Below are positions 15,868 to 23,111 of a stretch of 26,178 bases of DNA, piece by piece (position 1 is the stretch's first letter; each line of letters starts with the position of its first letter). The notes under the pieces were generated by a model. That model saw only the letters and a list, made by a program, of their open reading frames with translations, ran no database searches and was not told the DNA's origin. Location of the stretch: assembly GCA_037190175.1 (NCBI GenBank), contig JBBCJM010000131.1:1-26178 (forward strand), in the 5' to 3' direction. Source of the DNA: JBBCJM01 sp037190175 (GTDB taxonomy: Bacteria; Pseudomonadota; Alphaproteobacteria; Rhodobacterales; Rhodobacteraceae). The position numbers and the translations under genes are program-made.

Positions 15868-16779
15868 ATGGACAGCCCCCCGCCCCGCCGCGGCCTGCCC
15901 CCCGCGGTCAAGGCCGAATACTTCGCCTATCGCGAACGCTGGGACGCCAGCCCGATCCTGCCCGGCCCCTTCGTGACGGCGCCCGAGGCGGCCGGGCTGA
16001 TCCGGGCCGCCTTGGCGCAGGGCGAGCCCTTCTCGATGATCCGGCTGGGCGACGGCGAGGGCTGCGCCCTGTTCCACGCCGGCGGCGGGCAGGAGGTGCT
16101 GGGCCGGTTCGTCCTGGCGCGCTGCATGTCGAACCAGTTCGGCCCCCGCGACTGGCCGGGCGAGGAGCTCGACCGGATGGCCGCGCTGATGGCCGGGGCC
16201 TGCGAGGGGGCGAGCCTGCTGACCGCCGCCCGCCGGCCCGCGCTGCACGCCAGGCTGATCGCCGAGCCGCCGACCAAGGTGCGCGACATCCGCGACTTCG
16301 TCGGCTCCACCTGGGTGCAGCACTGGATGGCTATGCAGGATCTGCCCGCCCGCCGCCCGGTCTATCCGGAAACCTGGCTGCATATCGCGCTGCTGCCGCT
16401 GCTGCCCGGGCTGGGCGCGGGGCGCGACCTGGTGCTGGTGTCCTGCCGGGGGCCGGACTTCCACGCCCGGCTGGCCGCCGCCTGGGGCGCCCGGCTGGCG
16501 GCCGAGGTGCATATCCCAGGCGCGGCCTCGAACGGCGACCTGACGGGCGAACCCCTGTTCCCCGACGCCTTCCCCCGGGTGCAGGAGGCGGTCAGGGCGG
16601 CGGCCGGCCCCGGGCGGCTGGTGCTGGTCGCGGCCGGGCTCTGCGCCAAGCCGCTCTGCCTCGACGCTGCCGGAAGGGGGGCGGTGGCGCTCGACCTCGG
16701 CTCCGCGCTCGACGTGCTGGCCGGCCGCCCGGTGCGCGGCTATCAGACCGCGGATTTCGTGCGGAAATGGCGGGTGTGA
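15868..16779 (+). CDS. GT-D fold (DUF1792-like) glycosyltransferase, probable
   Basis: 303 residues, cytoplasmic, no signal peptide. The FSMIRLGDGEG motif (about residues 54-64) and the C-terminal LVLVAAGLCAKPLC...GAVALDLGSALD segment resemble the GT-D glycosyltransferase domain (formerly DUF1792), where the DGE motif binds metal and nucleotide sugar. Such enzymes extend sugars on serine-rich adhesins or appear in surface-polysaccharide clusters. No adhesin or other glycosyltransferase is adjacent here, only the FAD-binding protein upstream. The ATG at 15868 has AGGG about nine bases upstream. The gene converges with pheS 130 bases further on. The family call is by motif only. Confidence 0.62.
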   Translation: MDSPPPRRGLPPAVKAEYFAYRERWDASPILPGPFVTAPEAAGLIRAALAQGEPFSMIRLGDGEGCALFHAGGGQEVLGRFVLARCMSNQFGPRDWPGEELDRMAALMAGACEGASLLTAARRPALHARLIAEPPTKVRDIRDFVGSTWVQHWMAMQDLPARRPVYPETWLHIALLPLLPGLGAGRDLVLVSCRGPDFHARLAAAWGARLAAEVHIPGAASNGDLTGEPLFPDAFPRVQEAVRAAAGPGRLVLVAAGLCAKPLCLDAAGRGAVALDLGSALDVLAGRPVRGYQTADFVRKWRV

Positions 16780-16875
16780 GGCTGCCGGAGCGCCCGGCCT
16801 CCAGTCCCCGGGGAAGCGGGGGCAGACAGCCCCCCGCGGGGTTCCGCCCGAGACCACGCATGAAGCCAAGCGTAG

Positions 16876-16895
16876 GGTGCGTGATCTCACGCACC
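16876..16895. repeat. REP-like perfect palindrome between convergent genes
   Basis: GGTGCGTGA (16876-16884), loop TC, TCACGCACC (16887-16895): a perfect 9-bp stem with a two-base loop, preceded by CGTAG. The TAGGGTGCGT-type palindrome resembles dispersed intergenic repeats in many bacterial genomes. It lies 15 bases from the pheS stop and no T-run flanks it, so it could act as a bidirectional stop or mRNA end for pheS and the GT-D gene without being a classical terminator. The rest of this 130-base gap is GC-rich and shows nothing else clear. Confidence 0.65.
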
Positions 16896-16909
16896 TCCGG
16901 GACGGCCGA

Positions 16910-17983
16910 TCAGCTGCTCAGCCCCCGCGGCAGGTCCGGCACGTCCAGCGCCGAGAAGCCGTAGTGCCGCAGCCAGCGCAGGTCGGCCTCGAAGAAGGCG
17001 CGCAGGTCGGGGATGCCGTATTTCAGCATGGCGATGCGGTCGATCCCCATGCCGAAGGCGAAGCCCTGCCACTCGGCCGGGTCCACCCCCGCGGCCTGCA
17101 GGACCTTGGGGTGCACCATGCCCGAACCCAGGATCTCCATCCACCTGTCGCCCTCGCCGATCTTCAGCTGCCCGCCCACGTTGGAATAGCGGATGTCGAC
17201 CTCGGCCGAGGGTTCGGTGAAGGGGAAATGCGAGGCGCGGAAGCGCAGCTCGACCGAGGGCACCTCGAAGAAGGCGCGGCAGAACTCCTCCAGCACCCAT
17301 TTCAGGTTGGCCATCGAGATGTCGCGGTCGATCGCCAGCCCCTCGACCTGGTGGAACATCGGCGTATGGGTCTGGTCCATGTCCATCCGGTAGACCCGGC
17401 CCGGCGCGATCACCCGGATCGGCGCGCCGCGCTCCATCATCGCGCGGATCTGCACCGGCGAGGTATGGGTGCGCAGCACATGGGGCGGGCGGTTGTCGCC
17501 CGGCGCGCGCGCCATGAAGAAGGTGTCGTGCTCCTGCCGCGCGGGATGTTCGGGCGGGATGTTCAGCGCGTCGAAGTTGTACCAGTCGCTCTCGACCTGC
17601 GGCCCCTCGGCGACCGAGAAGCCCATGTCGGCGAAGATCGCGGTCAGTTCGTCCATCACCTGGCTGACCGGGTGGATGCTGCCCTGCCGCCGGGGCCGGC
17701 CCGGCAGGGTCACGTCCAGCCATTCGGCCTTCAGCCGTTCGTCCAGCGCCGCGTCGCCCAGCGCGGCCTTGCGGGCGCGCAGGGCGGCGTCGATCTCGTC
17801 CTTCAGCAGGTTCAGGCCCGCGCCGGCGGCCTTGCGCTCCTCGGGCGCCATCCTGCCCAGGCCCGCCATCAGCGCGCTGATCTCGCCCTTCCGGCCCAGC
17901 GCGGCCAGCCGCACTTCCTCGAGCGCGGCCTCGCCCGGGGCGGCGGCGATGGCCGAGAGATATTTTTCGCGCAGCGCGTCCAT
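16910..17983 (-). CDS. pheS: Phenylalanine-tRNA ligase alpha subunit
   Basis: 357 residues, the usual length. Charges tRNA-Phe as an alpha2-beta2 enzyme with PheT. Seen: N-terminal coiled-coil region (1-90) that contacts tRNA, the catalytic class II core with HPVSQVMDE (104-112), VESDWYNFDALN (130-141), RTHTSPVQIRAM (171-182), RVYRMDMDQTHTPMFHQVEG (196-215), and motif 3 GFAFGMGIDRIAMLKYGI (307-324). AGGGTGA stands near the ATG at 17983. It follows rplT by 114 bases with a terminator in between, so it probably has its own promoter. pheT is not directly downstream; the next gene converges on pheS. Confidence 0.98.
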   Translation of the reverse strand: MDALREKYLSAIAAAPGEAALEEVRLAALGRKGEISALMAGLGRMAPEERKAAGAGLNLLKDEIDAALRARKAALGDAALDERLKAEWLDVTLPGRPRRQGSIHPVSQVMDELTAIFADMGFSVAEGPQVESDWYNFDALNIPPEHPARQEHDTFFMARAPGDNRPPHVLRTHTSPVQIRAMMERGAPIRVIAPGRVYRMDMDQTHTPMFHQVEGLAIDRDISMANLKWVLEEFCRAFFEVPSVELRFRASHFPFTEPSAEVDIRYSNVGGQLKIGEGDRWMEILGSGMVHPKVLQAAGVDPAEWQGFAFGMGIDRIAMLKYGIPDLRAFFEADLRWLRHYGFSALDVPDLPRGLSS

Positions 17984-18051
17984 GGCGTCACCCTGTCCAG
18001 ACCGGGCCCGTGCCTAGCGCAGCCGCGCCGCGGGGACAAGCGCGCCACATG

Positions 18052-18077
18052 AAAACGGGCGCCCCGCGGGACGCCCG
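18052..18077 (-). terminator. Rho-independent terminator after rplT
   Basis: On the minus strand CGGGCG (18077-18072) pairs with CGCCCG (18061-18056); the loop itself contains the self-complementary CCCGCGGG. A TTTT run (18055-18052) follows at once. It begins 21 bases after the rplT stop and is the best terminator in the window. Confidence 0.75.
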
Positions 18078-18097
18078 GTTCCGCATTGCGGGAAGGC

Positions 18098-18463
18098 TCA
18101 GGCCGCCAGCGCCGCCTTGGCCTTGTCAGCGATGGCGTTGAAGGCGTCCGGCTCATGCACGGCCAGATCGGCCAGCACCTTGCGGTCCACCTCGATCCCG
18201 GCCTTGTTCAGGCCGTTGATCAGCTTCGAATAGGTCATCTCGATGTCGAACAGCCGCACCGCCGCGTTGATCCGCTGGATCCACAGGGCGCGGAAGTTGC
18301 GCTTGCGGGTCTTGCGGTCGCGGGTGGCGTACTGGTTGGCCTTGTCCACCGCCTGGGTGGCGGTGCGGAAGTTGGTCGAGCGGGCGGCGTAATAGCCCTT
18401 GGCGGCCTTGATCACCTTGCGGTGGCGGGCGTGGGTGACGACGCCGGATTTGACGCGGGACAT
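18098..18463 (-). CDS. rplT: 50S ribosomal protein L20
   Basis: 121 residues. L20 is an early assembly protein of the large subunit. The basic N-terminus MSRVKSGVVTHARHRKVIKAAKGYYAARS, then KRNFRALWIQRINAAVR and the C-terminal FDIEMTYSKLINGLNKAGIEVDRKVLADLAV are textbook L20. It lies 12 bases after rpmI, in the standard rpmI-rplT order, and is followed by a rho-independent terminator. In some bacteria L20 represses its own operon through the mRNA leader; nothing decisive for this is visible here. Confidence 0.99.
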   Translation of the reverse strand: MSRVKSGVVTHARHRKVIKAAKGYYAARSTNFRTATQAVDKANQYATRDRKTRKRNFRALWIQRINAAVRLFDIEMTYSKLINGLNKAGIEVDRKVLADLAVHEPDAFNAIADKAKAALAA

Positions 18464-18475
18464 GGGTCTGGCTCC

Positions 18476-18676
18476 TCAGCGGTCGTAGGGCATGTACTTC
18501 TTGACGATCCTCGTGTCCTGCTCGGACAGCAGCATGGTGCCGCTGGCGTCGCGCACGAATTTCGTCGTCCGCTTGATCATGCCGTGGCGCTTGCCCGCCA
18601 CGCCGGCCTTGGCCCGGCCGCTGGCGGTGAAGCTGAACCGCTTCTTGGCCGCCGATTTGGTCTTCATCTTGGGCAT
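18476..18676 (-). CDS. rpmI: 50S ribosomal protein L35
   Basis: 66 residues, standard length. MPKMKTKSAAKKRFSFTASG at the start and the basic remainder ending DTRIVKKYMPYDR identify L35. GGAG precedes the ATG at 18676 by about eight bases; an ATG at 18718 would add 14 residues that the family lacks. It is the first gene of the transcription unit: infC, which heads this operon in many bacteria, is absent, and a good promoter stands about 75 bases upstream. Confidence 0.98.
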   Translation of the reverse strand: MPKMKTKSAAKKRFSFTASGRAKAGVAGKRHGMIKRTTKFVRDASGTMLLSEQDTRIVKKYMPYDR

Positions 18677-18751
18677 TTCGATCTCCAGTCGTGTCAGGCG
18701 CGACTCGGCATGCCACACCGGCCGGCCGCGCAGGTCTTTCCGAACCCGGGG

Positions 18752-18780
18752 CCTATAGGGCCTGCGGGGCGGATCGGCAA
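18752..18780 (-). promoter_or_regulatory. Sigma-70-like promoter of rpmI-rplT
   Basis: On the minus strand: -35 TTGCCG (18780-18775), a 17-base spacer, -10 TATAGG (18757-18752). Transcription should begin near 18745, giving a leader of about 70 bases before rpmI. The remaining part of the 172-base gap to the next gene shows no further clear signal. Confidence 0.7.
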
Positions 18781-18848
18781 GGGGAAAAGGCGTCCGGCCG
18801 CTCCTCGAGCCTTGCGGCTTTCCTCGCGGGACCGGCGATCAGCCCCGC

Positions 18849-19076
18849 TCAGCGCAGATAGCGGGCGAAGACGCGGTAGAAGGCGTCGGGGATCTCCGAG
18901 ATCGCATAGCCGCCCGGGCGCTGGGAAACCGCCACCGCGATCAGCACCCCGGCGATCAGCGCCAGGATCGCGCCGGCCCGCGGCGCCCGCCCCTCCATGA
19001 AGGCCGAGAACAGCGCCGGCACGGTCAGCACCCCCAGCACCACGCCCACGACCATCAGCAGATCGGGATCCACCAC
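18849..19076 (-). CDS. Small two-span membrane protein, conserved type of unknown function
   Basis: 75 residues from a GTG start: two hydrophobic segments (about residues 6-25 and 35-50) joined by a short basic loop (EGRAPRAG), and a C-terminal tail containing GGYAISEIPDAFYRVFARYL. I recall similar small proteins next to pyk in related Rhodobacteraceae, so it is probably conserved, but no function is known to me. It lies 36 bases downstream of pyk on the same strand and may be cotranscribed with it. The GTG at 19076 is preceded by a G-rich stretch, not a clean Shine-Dalgarno; the ATG at codon 8 is an alternative start that would shorten the first helix. Confidence 0.68.
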   Translation of the reverse strand: MVDPDLLMVVGVVLGVLTVPALFSAFMEGRAPRAGAILALIAGVLIAVAVSQRPGGYAISEIPDAFYRVFARYLR

Positions 19077-19112
19077 GCCACCCCCGCCGGCGGCCTGCCG
19101 GTGACGCGAAGG

Positions 19113-20558
19113 TTACTCGGGATCGCCGCGATAGATCAATCTTTCGTCGCAGGGCGCCACGCGCAGGATATTGGTGGTGCCCTGCACGTTGAAGGGCACG
19201 CCCGCGGTCAGCACGATGAATTCCTTTTCCGAGGCGAAGCCGTTCTCCAGCGCCGCCCGCACCGCCGCGATCACCGCGCCCTTGAAACGTTCCTGCGGCG
19301 GGCAGATCGCGCAATGGGTGCCCCAGGTCAGGCACAGCCGCCGCGCGGTGCGCACCAGCGGCGTCAGCGCCAGGATCGGCACCCGCGGGCGTTCGCGCGC
19401 CACCAGCCCCACCGTGGTGCCCGACTGGGTGAAGCAGCAGATCGCCCGGACCGGCGTCGATTCCGCGATCTCGCGCGCGGCCGAGACGATGGCGTCGGCC
19501 ACCGATTCGCGCGTCACCCGCCGGCTGGCCTCGATCACCTCGCGATAGGGGTTCTCGGTCTCGACCGAGCGGGCCACGTTGTCCATGGTGCGCACCGCCT
19601 CGATAGGGTATTGGCCCGCCGCGCTCTCGGCCGAGAGCATCACCGCGTCCGCGCCCTCGTAGATGGCGGTCGCCACGTCCGAGACCTCGGCCCGCGTCGG
19701 CACCGGGCTTTCGATCATGGATTCCAGCATCTGGGTGGCCACGATCACCGGCTTGGCCGCCGCGCGGGCCAGCCGCACCAGCCGCTTCTGGATCGGCGGC
19801 ACCGAATGGACCGGCAGTTCCACCCCCAGGTCGCCGCGGGCCACCATGATCCCGTCCGACACCGCCAGGATCGCCTCGAAGGCCTTGACCGCCGCCGGCT
19901 TCTCGATCTTGGCCACCAGCGCGGCGCGGTCGTTGGCCAGGGCGCGGGCCTCGATCATGTCCTCGGGCCGCTGCACGAACGACAGCGCCAGCCAGTCCAC
20001 CCCCAGCCCGCAGGCGAATTCCAGGTCCAGCCGGTCCTTCGGCGACAGCGCCTTCAGCGGCAGCAGAACATCGGGCACGTTCACGCCCTTGCGGTTCGAG
20101 ATCGTGCCGCCCACCGTCACCCGGCATTCCGCGAAATCGGCCCCGCAGGTCTCGACCAGGAGCCGGATCTTGCCGTCGTTGACCAGGAGCGAGGCGCCCG
20201 GCTCCAGCGCCGCGAAGATCTCGGGATGCGGCAGGTTCACCCGGGTGGCGTCGCCCGGCGTCTCGTCCAGATCCAGCCGGAAGGGGGCGCCCACCTCCAG
20301 TTCCGCGCTGTCCTCGGCGAAGGTGCCCACCCGCAGCTTCGGCCCCTGCAGGTCGGCCAGGATGGCGATGGGCCGGCCGGTGTCGGCCTCGACCTGGCGG
20401 ATGATGCCGTGGCGGCGGGCGATGTCGTCGTGCGTGCCGTGGCTCATGTTCAGGCGGAACACGTCGGCGCCCGCCTCGGACAGCGCGCGGATCATCTCGT
20501 AGGTGTCCGAGGCCGGCCCCAGGGTCGCCACGATCTTGACGTTGCGCAGGCGTCTCAT
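19113..20558 (-). CDS. pyk: Pyruvate kinase
   Basis: 481 residues. Converts phosphoenolpyruvate and ADP to pyruvate and ATP in glycolysis. Motifs: KIVATLGPAS (8-17), FRLNMSHG, ADLQGPKLRVG, VAKIEKPAAVKAFE with the catalytic lysine, GIMVARGDLGVELP, VIVATQMLESMI, PTRAEVSDVATAIYEGADAVMLSAESAAGQYP, and a C-terminal allosteric-type domain with FTQSGTTVGLVARERP. Start at 20558 because AAGGAG (20571-20566) stands seven bases upstream; an ATG at 20579 would add seven residues. It diverges from the N-formylglutamate amidohydrolase gene. No glycolytic partner is adjacent. Confidence 0.98.
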   Translation of the reverse strand: MRRLRNVKIVATLGPASDTYEMIRALSEAGADVFRLNMSHGTHDDIARRHGIIRQVEADTGRPIAILADLQGPKLRVGTFAEDSAELEVGAPFRLDLDETPGDATRVNLPHPEIFAALEPGASLLVNDGKIRLLVETCGADFAECRVTVGGTISNRKGVNVPDVLLPLKALSPKDRLDLEFACGLGVDWLALSFVQRPEDMIEARALANDRAALVAKIEKPAAVKAFEAILAVSDGIMVARGDLGVELPVHSVPPIQKRLVRLARAAAKPVIVATQMLESMIESPVPTRAEVSDVATAIYEGADAVMLSAESAAGQYPIEAVRTMDNVARSVETENPYREVIEASRRVTRESVADAIVSAAREIAESTPVRAICCFTQSGTTVGLVARERPRVPILALTPLVRTARRLCLTWGTHCAICPPQERFKGAVIAAVRAALENGFASEKEFIVLTAGVPFNVQGTTNILRVAPCDERLIYRGDPE

Positions 20559-20709
20559 GGGGCGGCTCCTTCGGATCATGTTAGCGGTCGCAGGCGGATG
20601 AGCGGCGTTATTGCGGAAATCGGCCCGGGGGGCAACGCCCGAGGCCCCGGACCGCGGCGAATGGGCCCCCGGGGGGATTCCCGCCGGCCGCGGGCAGGGC
20701 TAGGAAGGC

Positions 20710-21480
20710 ATGGACGAGGCCGGTGAAGGGCAGATGACAGAGACCGCGTTCCACATCCACGGGCAGGAGCGGACCAGCCGCTGGCTGATCACCTGCGACC
20801 ATGCCACCAACCGGGTGCCCGGCTGGGTGGCGGGCGGCGACCTGGGCCTGCCGCCCGAGGACATGGGCCGCCACATCGCCTTCGACCCGGGGGCGGCGGG
20901 GCTTTCCCGCGCGCTGGCCGATGCGCTGGACGCGCCGGCGATCCTGTCGGACTTCTCGCGCCTGGTGATCGACCCCAACCGGGGCGAGGACGACCCGACG
21001 CTGGTGATGCGGCTCTACGACGGCTCGGTGGTGCCGGCCAACCGCCGGATCGACGCCGCGGGGGTCGAGGCGCGGATGGCCCGGCTCTACCGCCCCTATC
21101 ACGCGGCACTGGCCGATCTCGCGGCGCGGCGGCCGGACACGGTGATCGTGGCGGTGCATTCCTTCACCCCCTGCCTGCGCGGGCGCAGCCCCCGGCCGTG
21201 GCAGGTGGGGATACTCTATTCGCACCTGGACGACCGGCTGTCGCGCCCGCTGCTGGCGCGGCTGGCGGCCGAGCCCGACCTCTGCGTGGGCGACAACCAG
21301 CCCTATGCCGGCCACCTGCCCGGCGATTCCATCGACCGCCACGCGCTGGGCCCCGGCCGGCTGAACACCCTGATCGAGCTGCGCAACGACCTGATCGCCA
21401 CGCCCGAGGCGCAGGCCGCCTGGGCCACCCGGCTGGCGCCGCTCCTGGAGGCGGCGCTGGCGGATTGTCGCGCAGCCTGA
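20710..21480 (+). CDS. N-formylglutamate amidohydrolase family protein
   Basis: 256 residues. The family hydrolyses N-formylglutamate or related N-formyl amino acids, in the histidine and related degradation routes. Key segments: LITCDHATNRVP with the metal-binding His, FDPGAAGLSRALADAL, SDFSRLVIDPNRGEDD, VIVAVHSFTPCLRGRSRPW-like strand with the second His, and DNQPYAGHLPGDSIDRHA. The zinc-site residues seem complete. Two starts are possible: 20710, with AGGAAGG just before it, or the ATG at 20734, which lacks eight polar residues and has GAAGGG nearby. No hut genes are adjacent, so this is probably one of the stand-alone paralogues common in Rhodobacteraceae, and the true substrate may differ. 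The 150-base gap to pyk shows no clear promoter. Confidence 0.88.
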   Translation: MDEAGEGQMTETAFHIHGQERTSRWLITCDHATNRVPGWVAGGDLGLPPEDMGRHIAFDPGAAGLSRALADALDAPAILSDFSRLVIDPNRGEDDPTLVMRLYDGSVVPANRRIDAAGVEARMARLYRPYHAALADLAARRPDTVIVAVHSFTPCLRGRSPRPWQVGILYSHLDDRLSRPLLARLAAEPDLCVGDNQPYAGHLPGDSIDRHALGPGRLNTLIELRNDLIATPEAQAAWATRLAPLLEAALADCRAA

Positions 21481-21539
21481 ACCATGGCCCGCCGGGCGGG
21501 GCGATCGCATCCCGCGCGCGATTGCGACGAGACGCCGAT

Positions 21540-21545
21540 TTGACA
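21540..21545 (+). promoter_or_regulatory. TTGACA box before the RTX gene
   Basis: A perfect -35-like TTGACA stands 55 bases before the ATG at 21601. Seventeen bases on, only CAGCAA is found, a poor -10, so a promoter is possible but not shown. Confidence 0.3.
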
Positions 21546-21600
21546 GCCTTGCAGGCGGGGTCCAGCAAGGTAACGGGTGTGTCAAGTTCGAGTCGAAATC

Positions 21601-22503
21601 ATGGAAATCCTGCTGCTCCTGCTGCCGGTGCTGCTGATCGGGGTCGCCTTCTCGGGGGGCGGGGACGACGGGGATGGCGGGGACGACAGCCGCGTCGTGG
21701 ACGGCACGCGACAGGCCGACGACATCCAGGGCACCGCGGGCGACGACCTGCTGCTCGGGGCCAGCGGCAACGACACCATCTCGGGCGGCGGCGGCGAGGA
21801 CATCCTGCTGGGCGAGGCCGGCCACGACAGGCTCTCGGGCGGGGCGGGCCACGACCTCCTGCTCGGCGGCGCGGGCTATGACCTGCTGGACGGCGGCGCG
21901 GGCGACGACCTGCTGATCGGCGGGGCCGGGCACGACACGCTGACCGGCGCGGCGGGGAACGACATCCTGATGGGCGGCACCGGGGCCGACCTGCTGGACG
22001 GCGGCGCGGGCCAGGATACCCTCTGGGGCATCGACATGCAGGAGGAAGAGTTCGCCCACCTCGACATGGCCGGGTTTTCCGCCGGGGTGAACGGCCTGAT
22101 CGCCGCCAAGTTCGGCCCCGAGACGGCGCAAAGGTTCGCGGCGCGGGTGGACGAGGCGGCGCTGTCCTCCAGCCCCAGCAATGCGCCCGACACGCTGCTG
22201 GGCGGCAACGGCGACGACCTGCTGATCGGCGACAAGGGCGACGTGCTGACCGGCGGGGCCGGCCACGACACCTTCGTCAACTTCCTGGGCCGCCATGCCG
22301 GGCCGGTCGTCATCGCCGACTGGCAGCCGGGCGAGACCATCATCCTCGACGTGCGGGGCGAGCCCGGCGGGCTCTTGACCGGCGAGGACACCGGCGACGG
22401 CGCGGTGCTGCGGCTGGATGGCGCGGATGTGGTCCACCTTCTCGGCATCGCCTTCAGCCCCGACCTGCTGGCCAGCGTCACCATCCTGCGACCCGCGGCG
22501 TGA
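21601..22503 (+). CDS. Short RTX calcium-binding protein with hydrophobic leader
   Basis: 300 residues. A hydrophobic N-terminus (MEILLLLLPVLLIGVAF, 1-17) is followed by a Gly/Asp-rich stretch (19-29), then 11 tandem RTX nonapeptides of the GGxGxDxLx type (44-142), a non-repeat insert (143-196), a second short RTX block (201-226), and a C-terminal domain with VIADWQPGETIILDVRG (237-253). RTX repeats bind calcium and fold outside the cell, usually after type I secretion by a C-terminal signal. The hydrophobic leader is unlike classical RTX exports and resembles the neighbouring 33-residue protein at 23112. No type I secretion genes are in the window. Start: the ATG at 21601 is preferred over the GTG at 21577; neither has a strong ribosome site. 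Confidence 0.85.
   Translation: MEILLLLLPVLLIGVAFSGGGDDGDGGDDSRVVDGTRQADDIQGTAGDDLLLGASGNDTISGGGGEDILLGEAGHDRLSGGAGHDLLLGGAGYDLLDGGAGDDLLIGGAGHDTLTGAAGNDILMGGTGADLLDGGAGQDTLWGIDMQEEEFAHLDMAGFSAGVNGLIAAKFGPETAQRFAARVDEAALSSSPSNAPDTLLGGNGDDLLIGDKGDVLTGGAGHDTFVNFLGRHAGPVVIADWQPGETIILDVRGEPGGLLTGEDTGDGAVLRLDGADVVHLLGIAFSPDLLASVTILRPAA
21730..22026 (+). repeat. Eleven tandem RTX nonapeptide repeats (27-bp units)
   Basis: Each 27-base unit encodes a nonapeptide such as GGAGHDLLL or GGAGDDLLI. Unbroken for 11 units; a second block with two full units and one shortened one lies at 22201-22278. Confidence 0.88.
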
Positions 22504-22552
22504 CAAAGCGGGCGCGGCGGCCCATATCGGGTTGACCGGAAGGAGCCCGCCC

Positions 22553-22885
22553 ATGACCGAGATCGACCCCGCCACCCGCACCGAACTGGAGGCCGCCGCC
22601 TTCCGCGCGCTGATGCACCACTTGCTGGAGAAGCGGCCCGAGGTGCAGAACATCGACCTGATGAACCTCGCCGGCTTCTGCCGCAACTGCCTGTCGCGCT
22701 GGTATCAGGAGGCGGCGGCCGAGCGGGGGATCGCGCTGACCAAGGAAGAGGCGCGCGAGGTGGTCTACGGGATGCCCTATGCCGACTGGGTGGCCCGGCA
22801 CCAGACCCCGGCCGACGAGACCAAGCAGGCGGCCTTCGAGGTGGCCTTCCGCGAGAACGTGGGCGCCCCCGGCAAGGAGGGCTGA
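22553..22885 (+). CDS. DUF1244 domain protein
   Basis: 110 residues, the normal length for DUF1244. Diagnostic segments are AAFRALMHHLLEKRPEVQNIDLMNLAGFCRNCLSRWY (residues 15-51), with the conserved CRNC cysteine pair, and REVVYGMPYADWVARHQT (65-82). It is a small cytoplasmic alpha-helical protein widespread in Alphaproteobacteria and Gammaproteobacteria; its function is not established. AAGGAG lies about seven bases before the ATG at 22553. It starts 49 bases after the RTX gene on the same strand and could share its transcript. The large inverted repeat at 22897 begins 11 bases after its stop. Confidence 0.92.
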   Translation: MTEIDPATRTELEAAAFRALMHHLLEKRPEVQNIDLMNLAGFCRNCLSRWYQEAAAERGIALTKEEAREVVYGMPYADWVARHQTPADETKQAAFEVAFRENVGAPGKEG

Positions 22886-22896
22886 TCCCCCCGGAC

Positions 22897-22968
22897 CGCT
22901 CATCAAGCCTGACGGCTTTCTTCGCTTCTGGTGAGGCCAGCGAAGAAAGCCGTCAGGCTTGATGAGCG
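22897..22968. repeat. 30-bp perfect inverted repeat with 12-base loop
   Basis: The left arm (22897-22926) begins CGCTCATCAAGCCTGACGGC and ends TTCGCT; the right arm (22939-22968) is its exact reverse complement. The loop is TCTGGTGAGGCC (22927-22938). A 30-bp stem without mismatch is far larger than a normal terminator, and there is no T-run on either side. A near-identical left arm recurs at 26125-26154, so this is a dispersed repeat unit. It may also end the DUF1244 transcript. Confidence 0.92.
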
Positions 22969-23057
22969 ATCGCGGTTGGCTCCGACGCCGGGCCGCCAAC
23001 GATCCCCGGCCGCCCCACCCCACCGTTTCCCGGCCGGCAACGGAATGCGGCGAAATT

Positions 23058-23063
23058 TTGACA
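23058..23063 (+). promoter_or_regulatory. TTGACA box before the 33-residue protein
   Basis: TTGACA stands 48 bases before the ATG at 23112, in a short AT-richer patch (CGAAATTTTGACA). No good -10 is found 16-18 bases downstream. Confidence 0.3.
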
Positions 23064-23111
23064 AGCCCGCCCGCGGGGGGCCATCTGGACCGGCACCCCG
23101 GAGGTCAGGCC

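Noticed and set aside
16877..18052. Plus-strand open frame opposite pheS
   Set aside because: pheS is unmistakable on the minus strand; the opposite frame shows no family signature.
21500..21507. GCGATCGC octamer as a HIP1-like repeat
   Set aside because: Only isolated occurrences in the window; expected by chance in GC-rich DNA.
21730..22026. Regular 27-base tandem repeat as a possible CRISPR or satellite array
   Set aside because: The periodicity is explained by RTX nonapeptides in frame; there are no spacers.
20608..22686. 692-codon minus-strand open frame opposite the amidohydrolase and RTX genes
   Set aside because: Its repeats (VVARAAVQQV-like units) are only the complement of the RTX-coding 27-base repeats.
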